From Streptomyces longisporoflavus (lineage in GTDB: Bacteria > Actinomycetota > Actinomycetes > Streptomycetales > Streptomycetaceae), in the NCBI RefSeq assembly GCF_014649775.1, contig NZ_BMTR01000011.1:1-64000 (forward strand): a stretch of DNA of 64,000 bases, read 5' to 3'. Shown here one piece after another: positions 16,441 to 24,277 of this stretch. The translations under genes were made by a program, and so were the position numbers. Every line of letters starts with the position of its first letter. Within the stretch, counting starts at the first letter, position 1. The notes under the pieces were generated by a model. It saw nothing but the letters and a program-made list of their open reading frames with translations, searched no databases and was not told where the DNA came from.

Positions 16441-16844
16441 GTGACGTCGTGCGCAGGGTGAGCTCGGGCGGACCGTGGGAGGAGACCATCGGCTACTCCC
16501 GCGCCGTCGAGCTGCCCAACGGCCTCGTACTGGTCTCGGGCTGCACGTCGGTGGTGAACGGCGTCATAGACGCCGGAACCCCCTACGAGCAGGCCGTGAA
16601 CGCCTTCCAGGTCGCCTTCGACGCCCTGAAGAAGCTGGGCCTCGGCCGGGAGCACGTCGTACGCACCCGCATGTATCTGACCCACGCACGCGACGTGGAG
16701 GAGGTCGGCCGGGCCCACAAGGAACTCTTCGACGACGTCCGCCCCGCCGCGTCGATGCTCATCGTCTCCGGCTTCGTCGACCCGAGCCTGGTCGTCGAGG
16801 TCGAGGTGGAGGCCTACGGCCCGAGGGCGGGTGAGCGGGAATGA
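16437..16844 (+). CDS. RidA/YjgF-family protein in the his operon
   Basis: The 135-aa single-domain protein has the Rid (YjgF/YER057c/UK114) fold: GYSRAVELPNGLVLVSGC, EQAVNAFQVAFDALKKLG and VVRTRMYLTHARDVEEVG. RidA enzymes hydrolyse reactive 2-aminoacrylate imines. In this protein the position of the conserved catalytic Arg (VARLP in E. coli RidA) reads VSGFVDP, so by alignment the Arg is lost and imine deaminase activity is doubtful. The gene overlaps priA and hisF by 4 bp on each side, so it is part of the histidine operon. Its role there is unknown. Confidence 0.88.
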   Translation: MSDVVRRVSSGGPWEETIGYSRAVELPNGLVLVSGCTSVVNGVIDAGTPYEQAVNAFQVAFDALKKLGLGREHVVRTRMYLTHARDVEEVGRAHKELFDDVRPAASMLIVSGFVDPSLVVEVEVEAYGPRAGERE

Positions 16845-17596
16845 CGCTCTCCGTACGGGTGATCCCCTGCCTCGACGTGGACAACGGCCGCGTCGTCAAG
16901 GGCGTCAACTTCCAGAACCTGCGCGACGCGGGCGACCCCGTCGAGATGGCCAAGGTGTACGACGCCGAGGGCGCCGACGAACTCACCTTCCTGGACATCA
17001 CCGCGTCCTCCGGCAACCGCGAGACCACGTACGACGTGGTCCGGCGCACCGCCGAGCAGGTCTTCATCCCGCTCACGGTGGGCGGCGGCGTCCGCACGGC
17101 GGATGACGTCGACAAACTGCTGCGGGCGGGTGCGGACAAGGTCGGGGTCAACACGGCCGCGATCGCACGCCCGGAGCTGATCCGCGAGATCGCGGAGCGT
17201 TTCGGCCGCCAGGTGCTCGTGCTCTCGGTCGACGCCCGGCGTACGTCCTCGGGCTCCTTCGAGGTCACGACGCACGGCGGCCGCAAGTCCGCCGGGATCG
17301 ACGCCGTCGAATGGGCGCACCGCGCCGCCGAGCTGGGCGCGGGCGAGATCCTGCTCAACTCGATGGACGCGGACGGCACAAAGGACGGCTACGACATCGA
17401 GATGATCGCGGCGGTACGGCGCCACGTCACCGTCCCTGTTATCGCGTCCGGCGGCGCGGGCCGCCTGGACCACTTCCCGCCCGCGATCGAGGCGGGCGCG
17501 GACGCGGTCCTCGCGGCCTCGGTCTTCCACTTCGGGGATCTGCGGATCGGCGAGGTGAAGGACACGCTGCGGGAGGCGGGACGCCCCGTTCGCTGA
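16841..17596 (+). CDS. hisF: Imidazole glycerol phosphate synthase subunit HisF (cyclase)
   Basis: The 251-aa (beta-alpha)8 barrel is the cyclase partner of HisH. Catalytic Asp residues lie in RVIPCLDVDNGRVVKGVNF and in LLNSMDADGTKDGYD, and phosphate loops in VGGGVRTADDV and IASGGAGRLDHF. It overlaps the Rid gene by 4 bp. It is the last gene of the cluster, followed by the hairpin at 17612-17640. Confidence 0.97.
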   Translation: MTLSVRVIPCLDVDNGRVVKGVNFQNLRDAGDPVEMAKVYDAEGADELTFLDITASSGNRETTYDVVRRTAEQVFIPLTVGGGVRTADDVDKLLRAGADKVGVNTAAIARPELIREIAERFGRQVLVLSVDARRTSSGSFEVTTHGGRKSAGIDAVEWAHRAAELGAGEILLNSMDADGTKDGYDIEMIAAVRRHVTVPVIASGGAGRLDHFPPAIEAGADAVLAASVFHFGDLRIGEVKDTLREAGRPVR

Positions 17597-17611
17597 GCGG
17601 TTCGCGCGCTT

Positions 17612-17640
17612 GAGCCCTGGCCACCGAGTGGCCAGGGCTC
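17612..17640 (+). terminator. his operon terminator hairpin
   Basis: A perfect 13-bp inverted repeat (GAGCCCTGGCCAC, loop CGA, GTGGCCAGGGCTC) begins 15 nt after the hisF stop. Confidence 0.85.
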
Positions 17641-17656
17641 TCTGCCGCCGAGATGC

Positions 17657-17698
17657 GAAAGAAAACTTGCGCAATTTATATTGCGCAAGTTTTCTTTC
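17657..17698. promoter_or_regulatory. 18-bp perfect palindrome, probable operator of the regulator/MFS pair
   Basis: Two perfectly complementary 18-nt arms (17657-17674 and 17681-17698) flank TTTATA. Each arm contains ACTTGCGCAA, so the block also holds two 8-bp TTGCGCAA palindromes. It ends 17 nt before the ATG of the ArsR-like regulator. It is strikingly AT-rich for this genome. It is the likely autoregulatory binding site and probably overlaps the promoter. Confidence 0.8.
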
Positions 17699-17715
17699 CT
17701 GTCTACGGTGACGGC

Positions 17716-18321
17716 ATGGACGACAAACAGCCCGAGCCCGGCGGCGAACCCCGCCGCATCACCGACCTCGGCACGCTCAAGGCGCTGGGGCACCCGCTGC
17801 GGTTGAGGGTCTACGGCACGCTGCGGGTCTCGGGCCCCTCGACTGCCTCCCAGCTCGCCTCGCAGGTCGACGAGGCGGTCTCGCTCGTCAGTTACCACCT
17901 GCGCAAGCTCGCCGAGCACGGCCTCATCGAAGAGGCCGACGTGCAGAGCGAGGACGCGCGGGAGCGGTGGTGGCAGGCGGCGCAGGACACCCTGAGCTTC
18001 CGGCACGAGGACTTCAAGGACACGCCGGAGGGAGCGGCCACCCACGCGGCCGTCGTCCGCAGCCTGATCGCGTACCGCAGGGAGCAGTACGAGACCTACC
18101 TGGCCCAGCAGGAGGCGTGGGGCGCCGAGTGGCGCATCGCGGCCGATCAGTCGGACTTCCTCGCCCGTCTTAACCCGGCCGAACTGAAGCGGCTCAACGC
18201 CGAGATCCATGCCCTGGTCAAGACGTACGAGGAGCAGGGCAAGGCCGCCGAGGCGGCGGGCGACACCGAGGGCCGCGAGAACGTCGCCGTCCACCTGGCC
18301 AGCTTTCCCTTCCGGCTCTGA
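17716..18321 (+). CDS. ArsR-like winged-helix transcriptional regulator
   Basis: The 201-aa protein has an N-terminal winged helix (about 20-85): LKALGHPLRLRVYGTL, STASQLASQVDEAVSLVSYHL (core QVDEAVSLVSYHLRKLAEHG) and a wing ending ERWWQA. The C-terminal ~110 residues are helical and probably hold the dimer/effector region. No metal-binding Cys pair is seen, so a small organic ligand is more likely than a metal. It sits directly behind an 18-bp palindrome and 14 nt before an MFS exporter gene, which suggests that it represses itself and the exporter. Confidence 0.88.
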   Translation: MDDKQPEPGGEPRRITDLGTLKALGHPLRLRVYGTLRVSGPSTASQLASQVDEAVSLVSYHLRKLAEHGLIEEADVQSEDARERWWQAAQDTLSFRHEDFKDTPEGAATHAAVVRSLIAYRREQYETYLAQQEAWGAEWRIAADQSDFLARLNPAELKRLNAEIHALVKTYEEQGKAAEAAGDTEGRENVAVHLASFPFRL

Positions 18322-18335
18322 GAGGGCGTTCCGCG

Positions 18336-19592
18336 ATGTCCACCACCGGCATACGTACGACTCCCGCCGCTTCAGCCACTGAGATACCCGCGCACCGGGA
18401 CGGCAACGTCCTGCGCTGGCTGGCCGCCTACACCGCCTCGATGGTCGGCGACAGCATCTACTTCGTGGCGCTCTCCTGGGCCGCCACCCGCAGCGGCAGC
18501 CCCGCACAGGCGGGGCTCGTCCTGGCCGTCGGCTCCCTGCCGCGTGCCGCGCTCATGCTCGGCGGAGGCGTGATCGCCGACCGGTTCGGGCCCCGCAGGG
18601 TGGTCATCGGGAGCGACGCGGTGCGCTGCGCGGTGATTCTCGCCGTCGCCGTGCTGCTCCTGGTGACCACTCCCGGGATCTGGCTCCTGATCCCCGTCGC
18701 CCTGGTCTTCGGTGCAGTGGACGCACTGTTCCTGCCGAGCGTCGGCGCCCTGCCCGCGCGCATCACCACGCCGGGGCAGCTCGGCCGGGTGCAGGGCATG
18801 CGGGGGTTCGCGCAGCGGGTGGCCACGGTCGCCGCCGCACCACTGGGCGGCCTCGCGGTGGCGGTGGGCGGTCCCGCGGCGGGGTTCGGAGCGGCGGGTG
18901 TGCTCTTCGCCGGTTCACTGGTGCTGTTGATGGCGGTACGCGTCCAGGAGCTAGCACCGGACGAGGAGGCGGGGACGAGCGAGAGCGCCTGGCGTCAGCT
19001 CGTGGACGGCCTCGCGTACATCCGCGGGCACCGCGTACTCGCGCCGCTGCTCCTGGTGGCCGGGGTGACGGAGCTGGGTTTCGCGGGTCCGGCCAACATC
19101 GGCGTCGTGCTCCTCGCCGACCAGCGCGGCTGGGGAGCCGCCGGTATGGCGTGGATCATCGGGGGCTTCGGAGTAGGTGCCGGGGCCGCGGCGCTGCTGC
19201 TCGCGGTGCGGGGTCGTGTCGCGCGGGCCGGAGCCGTCCAGTCCTGGGGAGTGGTGGCGGGCTCCGTCGCACTGGGCGCGATCGCCTTCGCGCCCTCGGT
19301 CTCCCTCGCGGCGGTGGCAGGGCTCTGCGTCGGACTGTGCACCGGGCTCGGCGGCGCGCTGATCGCCGCCCTGCTGCAGACGGTCACCGATTCCGCCTAC
19401 CTGGGCCGCGTCACCTCGGTGGCCACCCTCTTCACAGTGGGCGTCGCCCCCGTCTCGTACCCCGTCGTCGGCGCGGCGATCGGCACCTGGGGCGTAGAAC
19501 CGGTCTTCGCCGTCAGCGCGGCGGTGAGCGCGGCGGGCGGGGTGCTCGGCCTCTGCTCCCGCGCCCTGCGCCGCACCGAACTGCCGAGTTGA
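18336..19592 (+). CDS. MFS transporter, probable drug-type exporter
   Basis: The 418-aa integral membrane protein has about 12 hydrophobic segments. It has the MFS loop-2/3 signature ADRFGPRRVVIGSD, and the first span contains MVGDSIYFVALSWAA, resembling the MFS_3/EntS-like subgroup. The soluble N-terminus is short and the central loop is charged (APDEEAGTSE). It is downstream of and probably controlled by the ArsR-like regulator. The substrate is unknown, and export of a toxic small molecule is an inference from the regulator pairing. Confidence 0.9.
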   Translation: MSTTGIRTTPAASATEIPAHRDGNVLRWLAAYTASMVGDSIYFVALSWAATRSGSPAQAGLVLAVGSLPRAALMLGGGVIADRFGPRRVVIGSDAVRCAVILAVAVLLLVTTPGIWLLIPVALVFGAVDALFLPSVGALPARITTPGQLGRVQGMRGFAQRVATVAAAPLGGLAVAVGGPAAGFGAAGVLFAGSLVLLMAVRVQELAPDEEAGTSESAWRQLVDGLAYIRGHRVLAPLLLVAGVTELGFAGPANIGVVLLADQRGWGAAGMAWIIGGFGVGAGAAALLLAVRGRVARAGAVQSWGVVAGSVALGAIAFAPSVSLAAVAGLCVGLCTGLGGALIAALLQTVTDSAYLGRVTSVATLFTVGVAPVSYPVVGAAIGTWGVEPVFAVSAAVSAAGGVLGLCSRALRRTELPS

Positions 19593-19601
19593 CGCCCGCT
19601 C

Positions 19602-20003
19602 CTACCCAGCGGACGCGTCCTGCATGAGCTGCACCAGATTCCCCACCGAGTCGTCAAGCACCGCGGTGATCACCGGTCCCTGCTCCTCGGGGCCCTGGGT
19701 GAACCGCACCCCGAGCCCCGTCAGGCGCTCGTGCTCGGCCCGTACATCGTCGACCCCGAAGACGATGCACGGGATGCCCGCCTCGTGCAGAGCCTTGCGA
19801 TAGGGCTCCGCGATGGGACCGTCGCCCGGTTCGAGGAGCAGTTCCACATCGCTCTGACCGCCCGCCGCCCCGACGGTGACGAAGACCTGGCCGGCCACCA
19901 TGTCCACGTGGTGCCGGGTCTCGAAGCCGAGCACGTCCGTGTAGAAGGCATGGGCTCTCGCCACGTCGTCGACGTACACACCGGTCATGGCGATCTTGAT
20001 CAT
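19602..20003 (-). CDS. VOC-family (glyoxalase/bleomycin resistance-like) protein
   Basis: The 133-aa protein has the vicinal-oxygen-chelate fold: MTGVYVDDVARAHAFYTDVLGF at the N-terminus (core VDDVARAHAFYTDVLGF), a second module starting GIPCIVFGVDDVRAEHERL and the C-terminal DSVGNLVQLMQ. Its activity is not predictable from the sequence. The ATG overlaps the stop of the upstream TIGR03085-like gene by 1 bp (TGATG), so the two are probably co-translated. It converges with the MFS gene with only 9 bp between stops. Confidence 0.88.
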   Translation of the reverse strand: MIKIAMTGVYVDDVARAHAFYTDVLGFETRHHVDMVAGQVFVTVGAAGGQSDVELLLEPGDGPIAEPYRKALHEAGIPCIVFGVDDVRAEHERLTGLGVRFTQGPEEQGPVITAVLDDSVGNLVQLMQDASAG

Positions 20004-20638
20004 CAAAGTCCCAGCTGCTTGGTCTCGTGCAGGCGGGCGATCGCGTCCTTCTCGCCGTCGAGATCGACGTCGGCCGCCTCCTGCCGGCCGTACACGTACA
20101 GGAGCAGCTCGGACGGTTCCCCGGTCACCGTCACCACGGGAGTGCCGCGGTGCGCCACGGCCGTCTGGCCGTCGGGGCGCCGAAGGACCATGCCCACCGG
20201 CGCCTTGCGGCCCATCAGGCGGGCCATCCGCTCCAGGCGGGACCACAGGGCGTCCGAGAAGACCGGGTCGAGCTCGCGCCGCGTCCAGTCGGGCCTGGCG
20301 CGGCGTACGTCCTCGGTGTGGATGTAGAACTCGACGGCGTTCGACGTCTCGTCGATCTGCTTGAGGGAGAAGGGCGAGAAGCGCGGCGGCCCCGTCCTGA
20401 TCAGCTGGATCAATTCCTCGTACGGCTTCGCGGCGAACTCGGCCTGCACACGCTCCAGGCGCGAGGCGAGCTGCTTGATCAGCAGCCCGCCCGCGGCGTC
20501 CGCGCGGCGCTCGCGGACCACCACATGGGCCGCGAGGTCACGGGTGTTCCAGCCCTCGCAGAGGGTGGGGGCGTCAGGGCCTTCGGCCTCCAACAGGTCG
20601 GCGAGGAGAAGTCGTTCACGCTTGGCATGGGTCGACAT
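20003..20638 (-). CDS. TIGR03085-type maleylpyruvate isomerase/DinB-like metal-binding protein
   Basis: The 211-aa protein has the N-terminal MDMPI/DinB-like four-helix bundle: RERLLLADLLEAEGPDAPTL, CEGWNTRDLAAHVVVRERR (His metal ligand) and VEFYIHTEDVRRARPDW (second His). A C-terminal lobe contains GEPSELLLYVYGRQ. Proteins of this group bind a divalent metal, and some use mycothiol. The specific substrate is unknown. The start ATG 20638 is chosen by the family start STHAKRERLLL. It is divergent from hisI. Confidence 0.85.
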   Translation of the reverse strand: MSTHAKRERLLLADLLEAEGPDAPTLCEGWNTRDLAAHVVVRERRADAAGGLLIKQLASRLERVQAEFAAKPYEELIQLIRTGPPRFSPFSLKQIDETSNAVEFYIHTEDVRRARPDWTRRELDPVFSDALWSRLERMARLMGRKAPVGMVLRRPDGQTAVAHRGTPVVTVTGEPSELLLYVYGRQEAADVDLDGEKDAIARLHETKQLGL

Positions 20639-20708
20639 GCCGTCCAGCCTACGACTCGGCAACCGGCCCGCCCAGTGGACACGGCCGGGCCGATCCGCGC
20701 GGGCGCGG

Positions 20709-20714
20709 CACAAT
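20709..20714 (+). promoter_or_regulatory. -10-like CACAAT, possible leaderless start of hisI
   Basis: CACAAT ends 6 nt before ATG 20721 with no Shine-Dalgarno sequence, as in leaderless Streptomyces genes. Confidence 0.4.
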
Positions 20715-20720
20715 GGCCCC

Positions 20721-21101
20721 ATGACCGCCACACCCCCGCCCAGCAGCCTCGACCCCGAGATCGCCGCCCGCCTCAAGCGCGGCGCCGACGGCCTGGTCCC
20801 CGCCATCGCCCAGCAGTACGACACCGGCGAGGTGCTGATGCTGGGCTGGATGGACGACGAGGCCCTGCACCGCACCCTCACCACCGGCCGCTGCACGTAC
20901 TGGTCGCGCAGCCGCCAGGAGTACTGGGTCAAGGGCGACACGTCCGGCCACTTCCAGTACGTGAAGTCCGTGGCCCTGGACTGCGACGCGGACACCGTCC
21001 TGGTCCAGGTCGACCAGATCGGCGCCGCCTGTCACACGGGCACGCGCACGTGCTTCGACTCCGACTCCCTCACGGTCACCTTCACCGGCACCGGAGCGTG
21101 A
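20721..21101 (+). CDS. hisI: Phosphoribosyl-AMP cyclohydrolase
   Basis: The 126-aa monofunctional zinc enzyme opens the adenine ring of PR-AMP in the third step of histidine synthesis. Motifs are MLGWMDDEALHRTL, CTYWSRSRQEYWVKGDTSGH and the metal/catalytic Cys-Asp set in ALDCDADTVLVQVDQIGAACHTG (core LDCDADTVLVQV and ACHTGTRTCF). No HisE domain is fused. It lies apart from the main his cluster, and its last 20 bases overlap the convergent secreted-protein gene. Confidence 0.95.
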   Translation: MTATPPPSSLDPEIAARLKRGADGLVPAIAQQYDTGEVLMLGWMDDEALHRTLTTGRCTYWSRSRQEYWVKGDTSGHFQYVKSVALDCDADTVLVQVDQIGAACHTGTRTCFDSDSLTVTFTGTGA

Positions 21102-21549
21102 TCGTCTCGCCGTCCCGCAGCACGATGCGGGACGGATCGCCGGCCAGGGCCCGCCCTCCGACGTCGCCGCGGCACTTCTTCTGTGCCGTGCTCACGCCCC
21201 ACTCGGTCATGAACTGACCCAGCGTGAAGTCCCGCCACTCCTCCGACTCCACGTGCAGGGTGCCGGTGGTGTCGTGCGTGTGCAGCGGGCTGTAGCGGGG
21301 CTTGGGGCCCGAGCGGTCGATGCCGATGTCCGCGGGGACCGTGACGGGACGGCCGCCCGAGTACACCTTCAAAGTGGTGTGGATGTGCATGTCCATCGCC
21401 TCGGAGTCGAGCATCTCCAGGCCCGCGGCCCGGACTCTCTCGGGTACGTCCTTGGGGGCGGGCCACACGACGGGCTCGGGGGCGGTGGCCCCGAACGCCG
21501 TCGAGGCGAGGACGAGGACAAGGGCGGACAGCGTACGACGGTTGGTCAT
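21082..21549 (-). CDS. Secreted protein with His-rich HIH/LHTHD motifs
   Basis: The 155-aa product has a signal peptide (MTNRRTLSALVLVLASTAFG) and an exported domain with DMHIHTTLKVYSGGRPVTVPADIG (cores DMHIHTTL and VTVPADIGID), LHTHDTTGTLHVES and FTLGQFMTEWGV. The same His-rich pattern occurs, from memory, in uncharacterised actinobacterial and archaeal exported proteins. The clustered His residues suggest a metal site, which is inference only. The 3' end overlaps hisI tail-to-tail by 20 bp. The trpE start is 79 bp away on the other strand. Confidence 0.75.
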   Translation of the reverse strand: MTNRRTLSALVLVLASTAFGATAPEPVVWPAPKDVPERVRAAGLEMLDSEAMDMHIHTTLKVYSGGRPVTVPADIGIDRSGPKPRYSPLHTHDTTGTLHVESEEWRDFTLGQFMTEWGVSTAQKKCRGDVGGRALAGDPSRIVLRDGETITLRCR

Positions 21550-21615
21550 CGTCCAGTTCTAGCGGCAGACGTTCCACCTGTCGGGCCGCAACACCGTGGG
21601 CCACCCGCACGGCCG

Positions 21616-21621
21616 TAAGCT
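21616..21621 (+). promoter_or_regulatory. -10-like TAAGCT, possible leaderless start of trpE
   Basis: TAAGCT ends 6 nt before ATG 21628. There is no Shine-Dalgarno sequence and no room for a trp leader peptide or attenuator, so trpE here seems not to be attenuation-controlled. Confidence 0.4.
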
Positions 21622-21627
21622 CCTCCC

Positions 21628-23139
21628 ATGGATCTCGAGACCTTCCGCAAGCTCGCGAGCGACCGCCGAGTGATCCCCGTCAGCCGCAAGCTCCTCGCGG
21701 ACGGCGACACTCCCGTCGGCCTCTACCGCAAGCTCGCCGCCGAACGCCCCGGCACGTTCCTCCTCGAATCCGCGGAGAACGGCCGCACCGACATCTCGTG
21801 GTCCCGCTACTCCTTCGTCGGCGTCCGCAGCGCCGCCACCCTCACCACCCGCGACGGCCAGGCGCACTGGCTGGGCACCCCGCCCGTCGGCGTCCCCACC
21901 TCCGGCGACCCGCTCGACGCCCTGCGCGCCACCGTCCAGGCCCTGCACACACCGCACGACCTGGCCTCCGGGATGCCGCCCTTCACCGGCGGCATGGTCG
22001 GGTACCTCGGTTACGACATCGTGCGCCGCCTGGAGAAGATCGGCCCCGGCGAGCGGGACGACCTCCGACTGCCCGAGCTGACCATGCTGCTCACCAGCGA
22101 TCTCGCCGTCCTCGACCACTGGGACGGCTCCGTGCTCCTGATCGCCAACGCGATCAACCACAACGACCTGGAGACGGGCGTCGACGAGGCGTACGCCGAC
22201 GCGGTCGCCCGCCTCGACGCCATGGAGGCCGACCTGTCGCGGGCCGTCTCCCAGCCCCCGGCCGCGCTGCCGCCCTCCGAGCTCCCGGAGTACACCGCGC
22301 TGTGGGGCGGCGAGCAGTACCAGGAAGCCGTCGAGGACATCAAGGAGCGCATCCGCGCGGGCGAGGCCTTCCAGGTCGTCCCCTCGCAGCGCTTCGAGAC
22401 GCCCTGCGACGCGAGCGCGCTCGACGTCTACCGCGTGCTGCGGGCCACGAACCCGTCGCCGTACATGTACCTCTTCCGCTTCGACGGATTCGACGTCGTC
22501 GGCTCGTCGCCCGAGGCCCTCGTCAAGGTCGAGGACGGGCGCGCCATGGTGCACCCCATCGCGGGCACCCGGCCGCGCGGCGCGACCCCGCAGGAGGACC
22601 AGGCGCTCGCCGAGGAGTTGCTCGCCGATCCCAAGGAGCGGGCCGAGCACCTGATGCTGGTCGACCTGGGCCGCAATGACCTGGGGCGGGTCTGCGAGCC
22701 GGGATCGGTCGAGGTCGTCGACTTCATGTCCATCGAGCGGTACTCCCACGTCATGCACATCGTGTCGACGGTCACCGGCCAGGTCGCCGGGGGCCGCACC
22801 GCCTTCGACGTCCTCACCGCCTGCTTCCCCGCGGGCACCCTCTCCGGCGCCCCCAAGCCGCGTGCGATGCAGATCATCGACGAGCTCGAACCCTCCCGGC
22901 GCGGCCTGTACGGCGGCTGTGTCGGATATCTCGACTTCGCCGGCGACTCCGACACCGCCATCGCCATCCGCACCGCCCTGCTGCGCGAGGGCACGGCGTA
23001 TGTGCAGGCCGGGGCGGGGGTCGTCGCCGACTCCGACCCCGTCGCCGAGGACACCGAGTGCCGCAACAAGGCGGCGGCCGTCCTGCGGGCCGTCCACACG
23101 GCGAACCGGCTGCGGAACCCCGCCGGACGTGAGGGATAG
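21628..23139 (+). CDS. trpE: Anthranilate synthase component I
   Basis: The 503-aa chorismate-binding subunit makes anthranilate from chorismate, using ammonia from a TrpG glutaminase not found in this window. The Trp-feedback region contains FLLESAENG near residue 50. The catalytic core shows FQVVPSQRFE, FRFDGFDVVGSSPEALV, HPIAGTRPRGATPQED, LMLVDLGRNDLGRVC, PAGTLSGAPKPRAMQIID and GAGVVADSDPVAEDTE. The length is normal and all core motifs are intact. A membrane protein gene follows after 7 nt. Confidence 0.96.
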   Translation: MDLETFRKLASDRRVIPVSRKLLADGDTPVGLYRKLAAERPGTFLLESAENGRTDISWSRYSFVGVRSAATLTTRDGQAHWLGTPPVGVPTSGDPLDALRATVQALHTPHDLASGMPPFTGGMVGYLGYDIVRRLEKIGPGERDDLRLPELTMLLTSDLAVLDHWDGSVLLIANAINHNDLETGVDEAYADAVARLDAMEADLSRAVSQPPAALPPSELPEYTALWGGEQYQEAVEDIKERIRAGEAFQVVPSQRFETPCDASALDVYRVLRATNPSPYMYLFRFDGFDVVGSSPEALVKVEDGRAMVHPIAGTRPRGATPQEDQALAEELLADPKERAEHLMLVDLGRNDLGRVCEPGSVEVVDFMSIERYSHVMHIVSTVTGQVAGGRTAFDVLTACFPAGTLSGAPKPRAMQIIDELEPSRRGLYGGCVGYLDFAGDSDTAIAIRTALLREGTAYVQAGAGVVADSDPVAEDTECRNKAAAVLRAVHTANRLRNPAGREG

Positions 23140-23146
23140 TGGAGGG

Positions 23147-23818
23147 GTGACTTCTGCCGTACCTCCGCCCCGCACCCGGGCCGCCGACGCCGCCGACGCC
23201 CCTGCCGAGCCCGAGACCCGGGCCCAGCGCAGCGGCCGGCGCAGCATCGCCGTGGCCCTGCTGTCCGGCGCAGTCGGCGCGGCCCTCGCCCTGCTCGCGT
23301 CCCGCCAGACGTGGGCGAACGGCACCGCTTCGGTGGCGGGCGGCGAGCTGCCGCTGAGCGCCACGGGCAGCGACGTCACGGGCGTGCCCGCGGCCCTGGC
23401 GATAGTGGGTCTCGCCGCGCTCGTCGCCGTCTTCGCCGTCCGCAGGGCAGGCCGGATGCTGGTCGCGCTGCTGCTCGCGCTGAGCGGCGCGGGCACCGTG
23501 GCCGCCGCCCTCCTGGCCGCGAACGACAGCCGCGCCCTCGACGAGAAGGCCGCCGAGGCCTCCGGCGACACCGCCGCCACCATCGGTGATCTCAGCCACA
23601 CCGCCTGGCCGTACGCGGCCGCCGCCGCGGGCGCGCTGATCCTGATCGCCGGGCTGCTCGCCCTGACGTACGGAAAGTCCTGGCCCGCGATGTCGGGACG
23701 CTACGAACGCGACGGCGCCCCGCGCCCGCGCAAGGCGGCGCCCGAGGTGGACCCGGACCGGCCCGAGGACCTGTGGAAGGCGCTCGACCGCGGCGAGGAC
23801 CCCACACGCGAGGCATGA
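23147..23818 (+). CDS. TIGR02234-type Trp-operon-associated membrane protein
   Basis: The 223-aa protein has four hydrophobic segments (about 30-47, 78-95, 100-120 and 157-177). Between spans 1 and 2 lies a short periplasmic loop with the family motif ASRQTWANGTA. It matches the actinobacterial membrane protein family found next to trpE/trpC. The function is not known. The start is uncertain: GTG 23147 is just behind trpE, and GTG 23129 would overlap trpE. The C-terminal cytoplasmic tail ends DLWKALDRGEDPT, a motif common in this family. Confidence 0.82.
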   Translation: MTSAVPPPRTRAADAADAPAEPETRAQRSGRRSIAVALLSGAVGAALALLASRQTWANGTASVAGGELPLSATGSDVTGVPAALAIVGLAALVAVFAVRRAGRMLVALLLALSGAGTVAAALLAANDSRALDEKAAEASGDTAATIGDLSHTAWPYAAAAAGALILIAGLLALTYGKSWPAMSGRYERDGAPRPRKAAPEVDPDRPEDLWKALDRGEDPTREA

Positions 23819-23919
23819 CCCCGGGCTCGGGCACGCGCGCGCGTGCGGGACAATGGGGCGGTGGGCATTCGGCTCACCCCGTGCATCACCACCACGCATA
23901 CAGCAACGAGGAGCAAGTC

Positions 23920-24159
23920 ATGGCGGGCAGCAGCCACGGACACACCCCGGCCGCCTGGACCGGTGTCATCATCGCCTTCATCGGTTTCTGCGTATCGGGT
24001 GCCTTCATGGTGTTGGCCAACCCGCTGGGCTTCTGGGCCGGCATGGTCATCGTCGCCGCCGGTGGCGTCGTGGGCCTGCTCATGCGTGCCGCGGGCCTCG
24101 GCCAGGCGAAGCGCTCGCAGCCGCAGCCGAAGGGGCAGCTCGCCCACTCCGAGGGCTGA
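23920..24159 (+). CDS. HGxxPAAW-motif small membrane protein (79 aa)
   Basis: The product starts MAGSSHGHTPAAWTGVII and has two membrane spans (about 14-36 and 39-58). The HGHTPAAW motif marks a small actinobacterial family of unknown function, usually close to trp genes. A GAGGAG site lies 5 nt before ATG 23920. It is 101 bp after the TIGR02234-type gene and probably in the same transcript group. Confidence 0.85.
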   Translation: MAGSSHGHTPAAWTGVIIAFIGFCVSGAFMVLANPLGFWAGMVIVAAGGVVGLLMRAAGLGQAKRSQPQPKGQLAHSEG

Positions 24160-24264
24160 GCCCCCGGCCCGCGTCCTCGATCGTCGTACGCGGGAGGCGG
24201 CCCCGGCAGCTGCCGGGGCCGCCTCCTTTCGTGTCCCCCACGGGCGGCGACCGGCGCCCGCGGG

Positions 24265-24270
24265 CACAAT
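24265..24270 (+). promoter_or_regulatory. -10-like CACAAT before the DUF2752 gene
   Basis: CACAAT ends 7 nt before GTG 24278. This favours a leaderless GTG start over the in-frame ATG at 24269, which would overlap the hexamer. Confidence 0.4.
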
Positions 24271-24277
24271 GCGTCGA

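Noticed and set aside
16831..17106. Alternative plus-strand frames over priA, the Rid gene and hisF
   Set aside because: They are Arg/Gly/Pro-rich frame-shifted shadows of the his genes.
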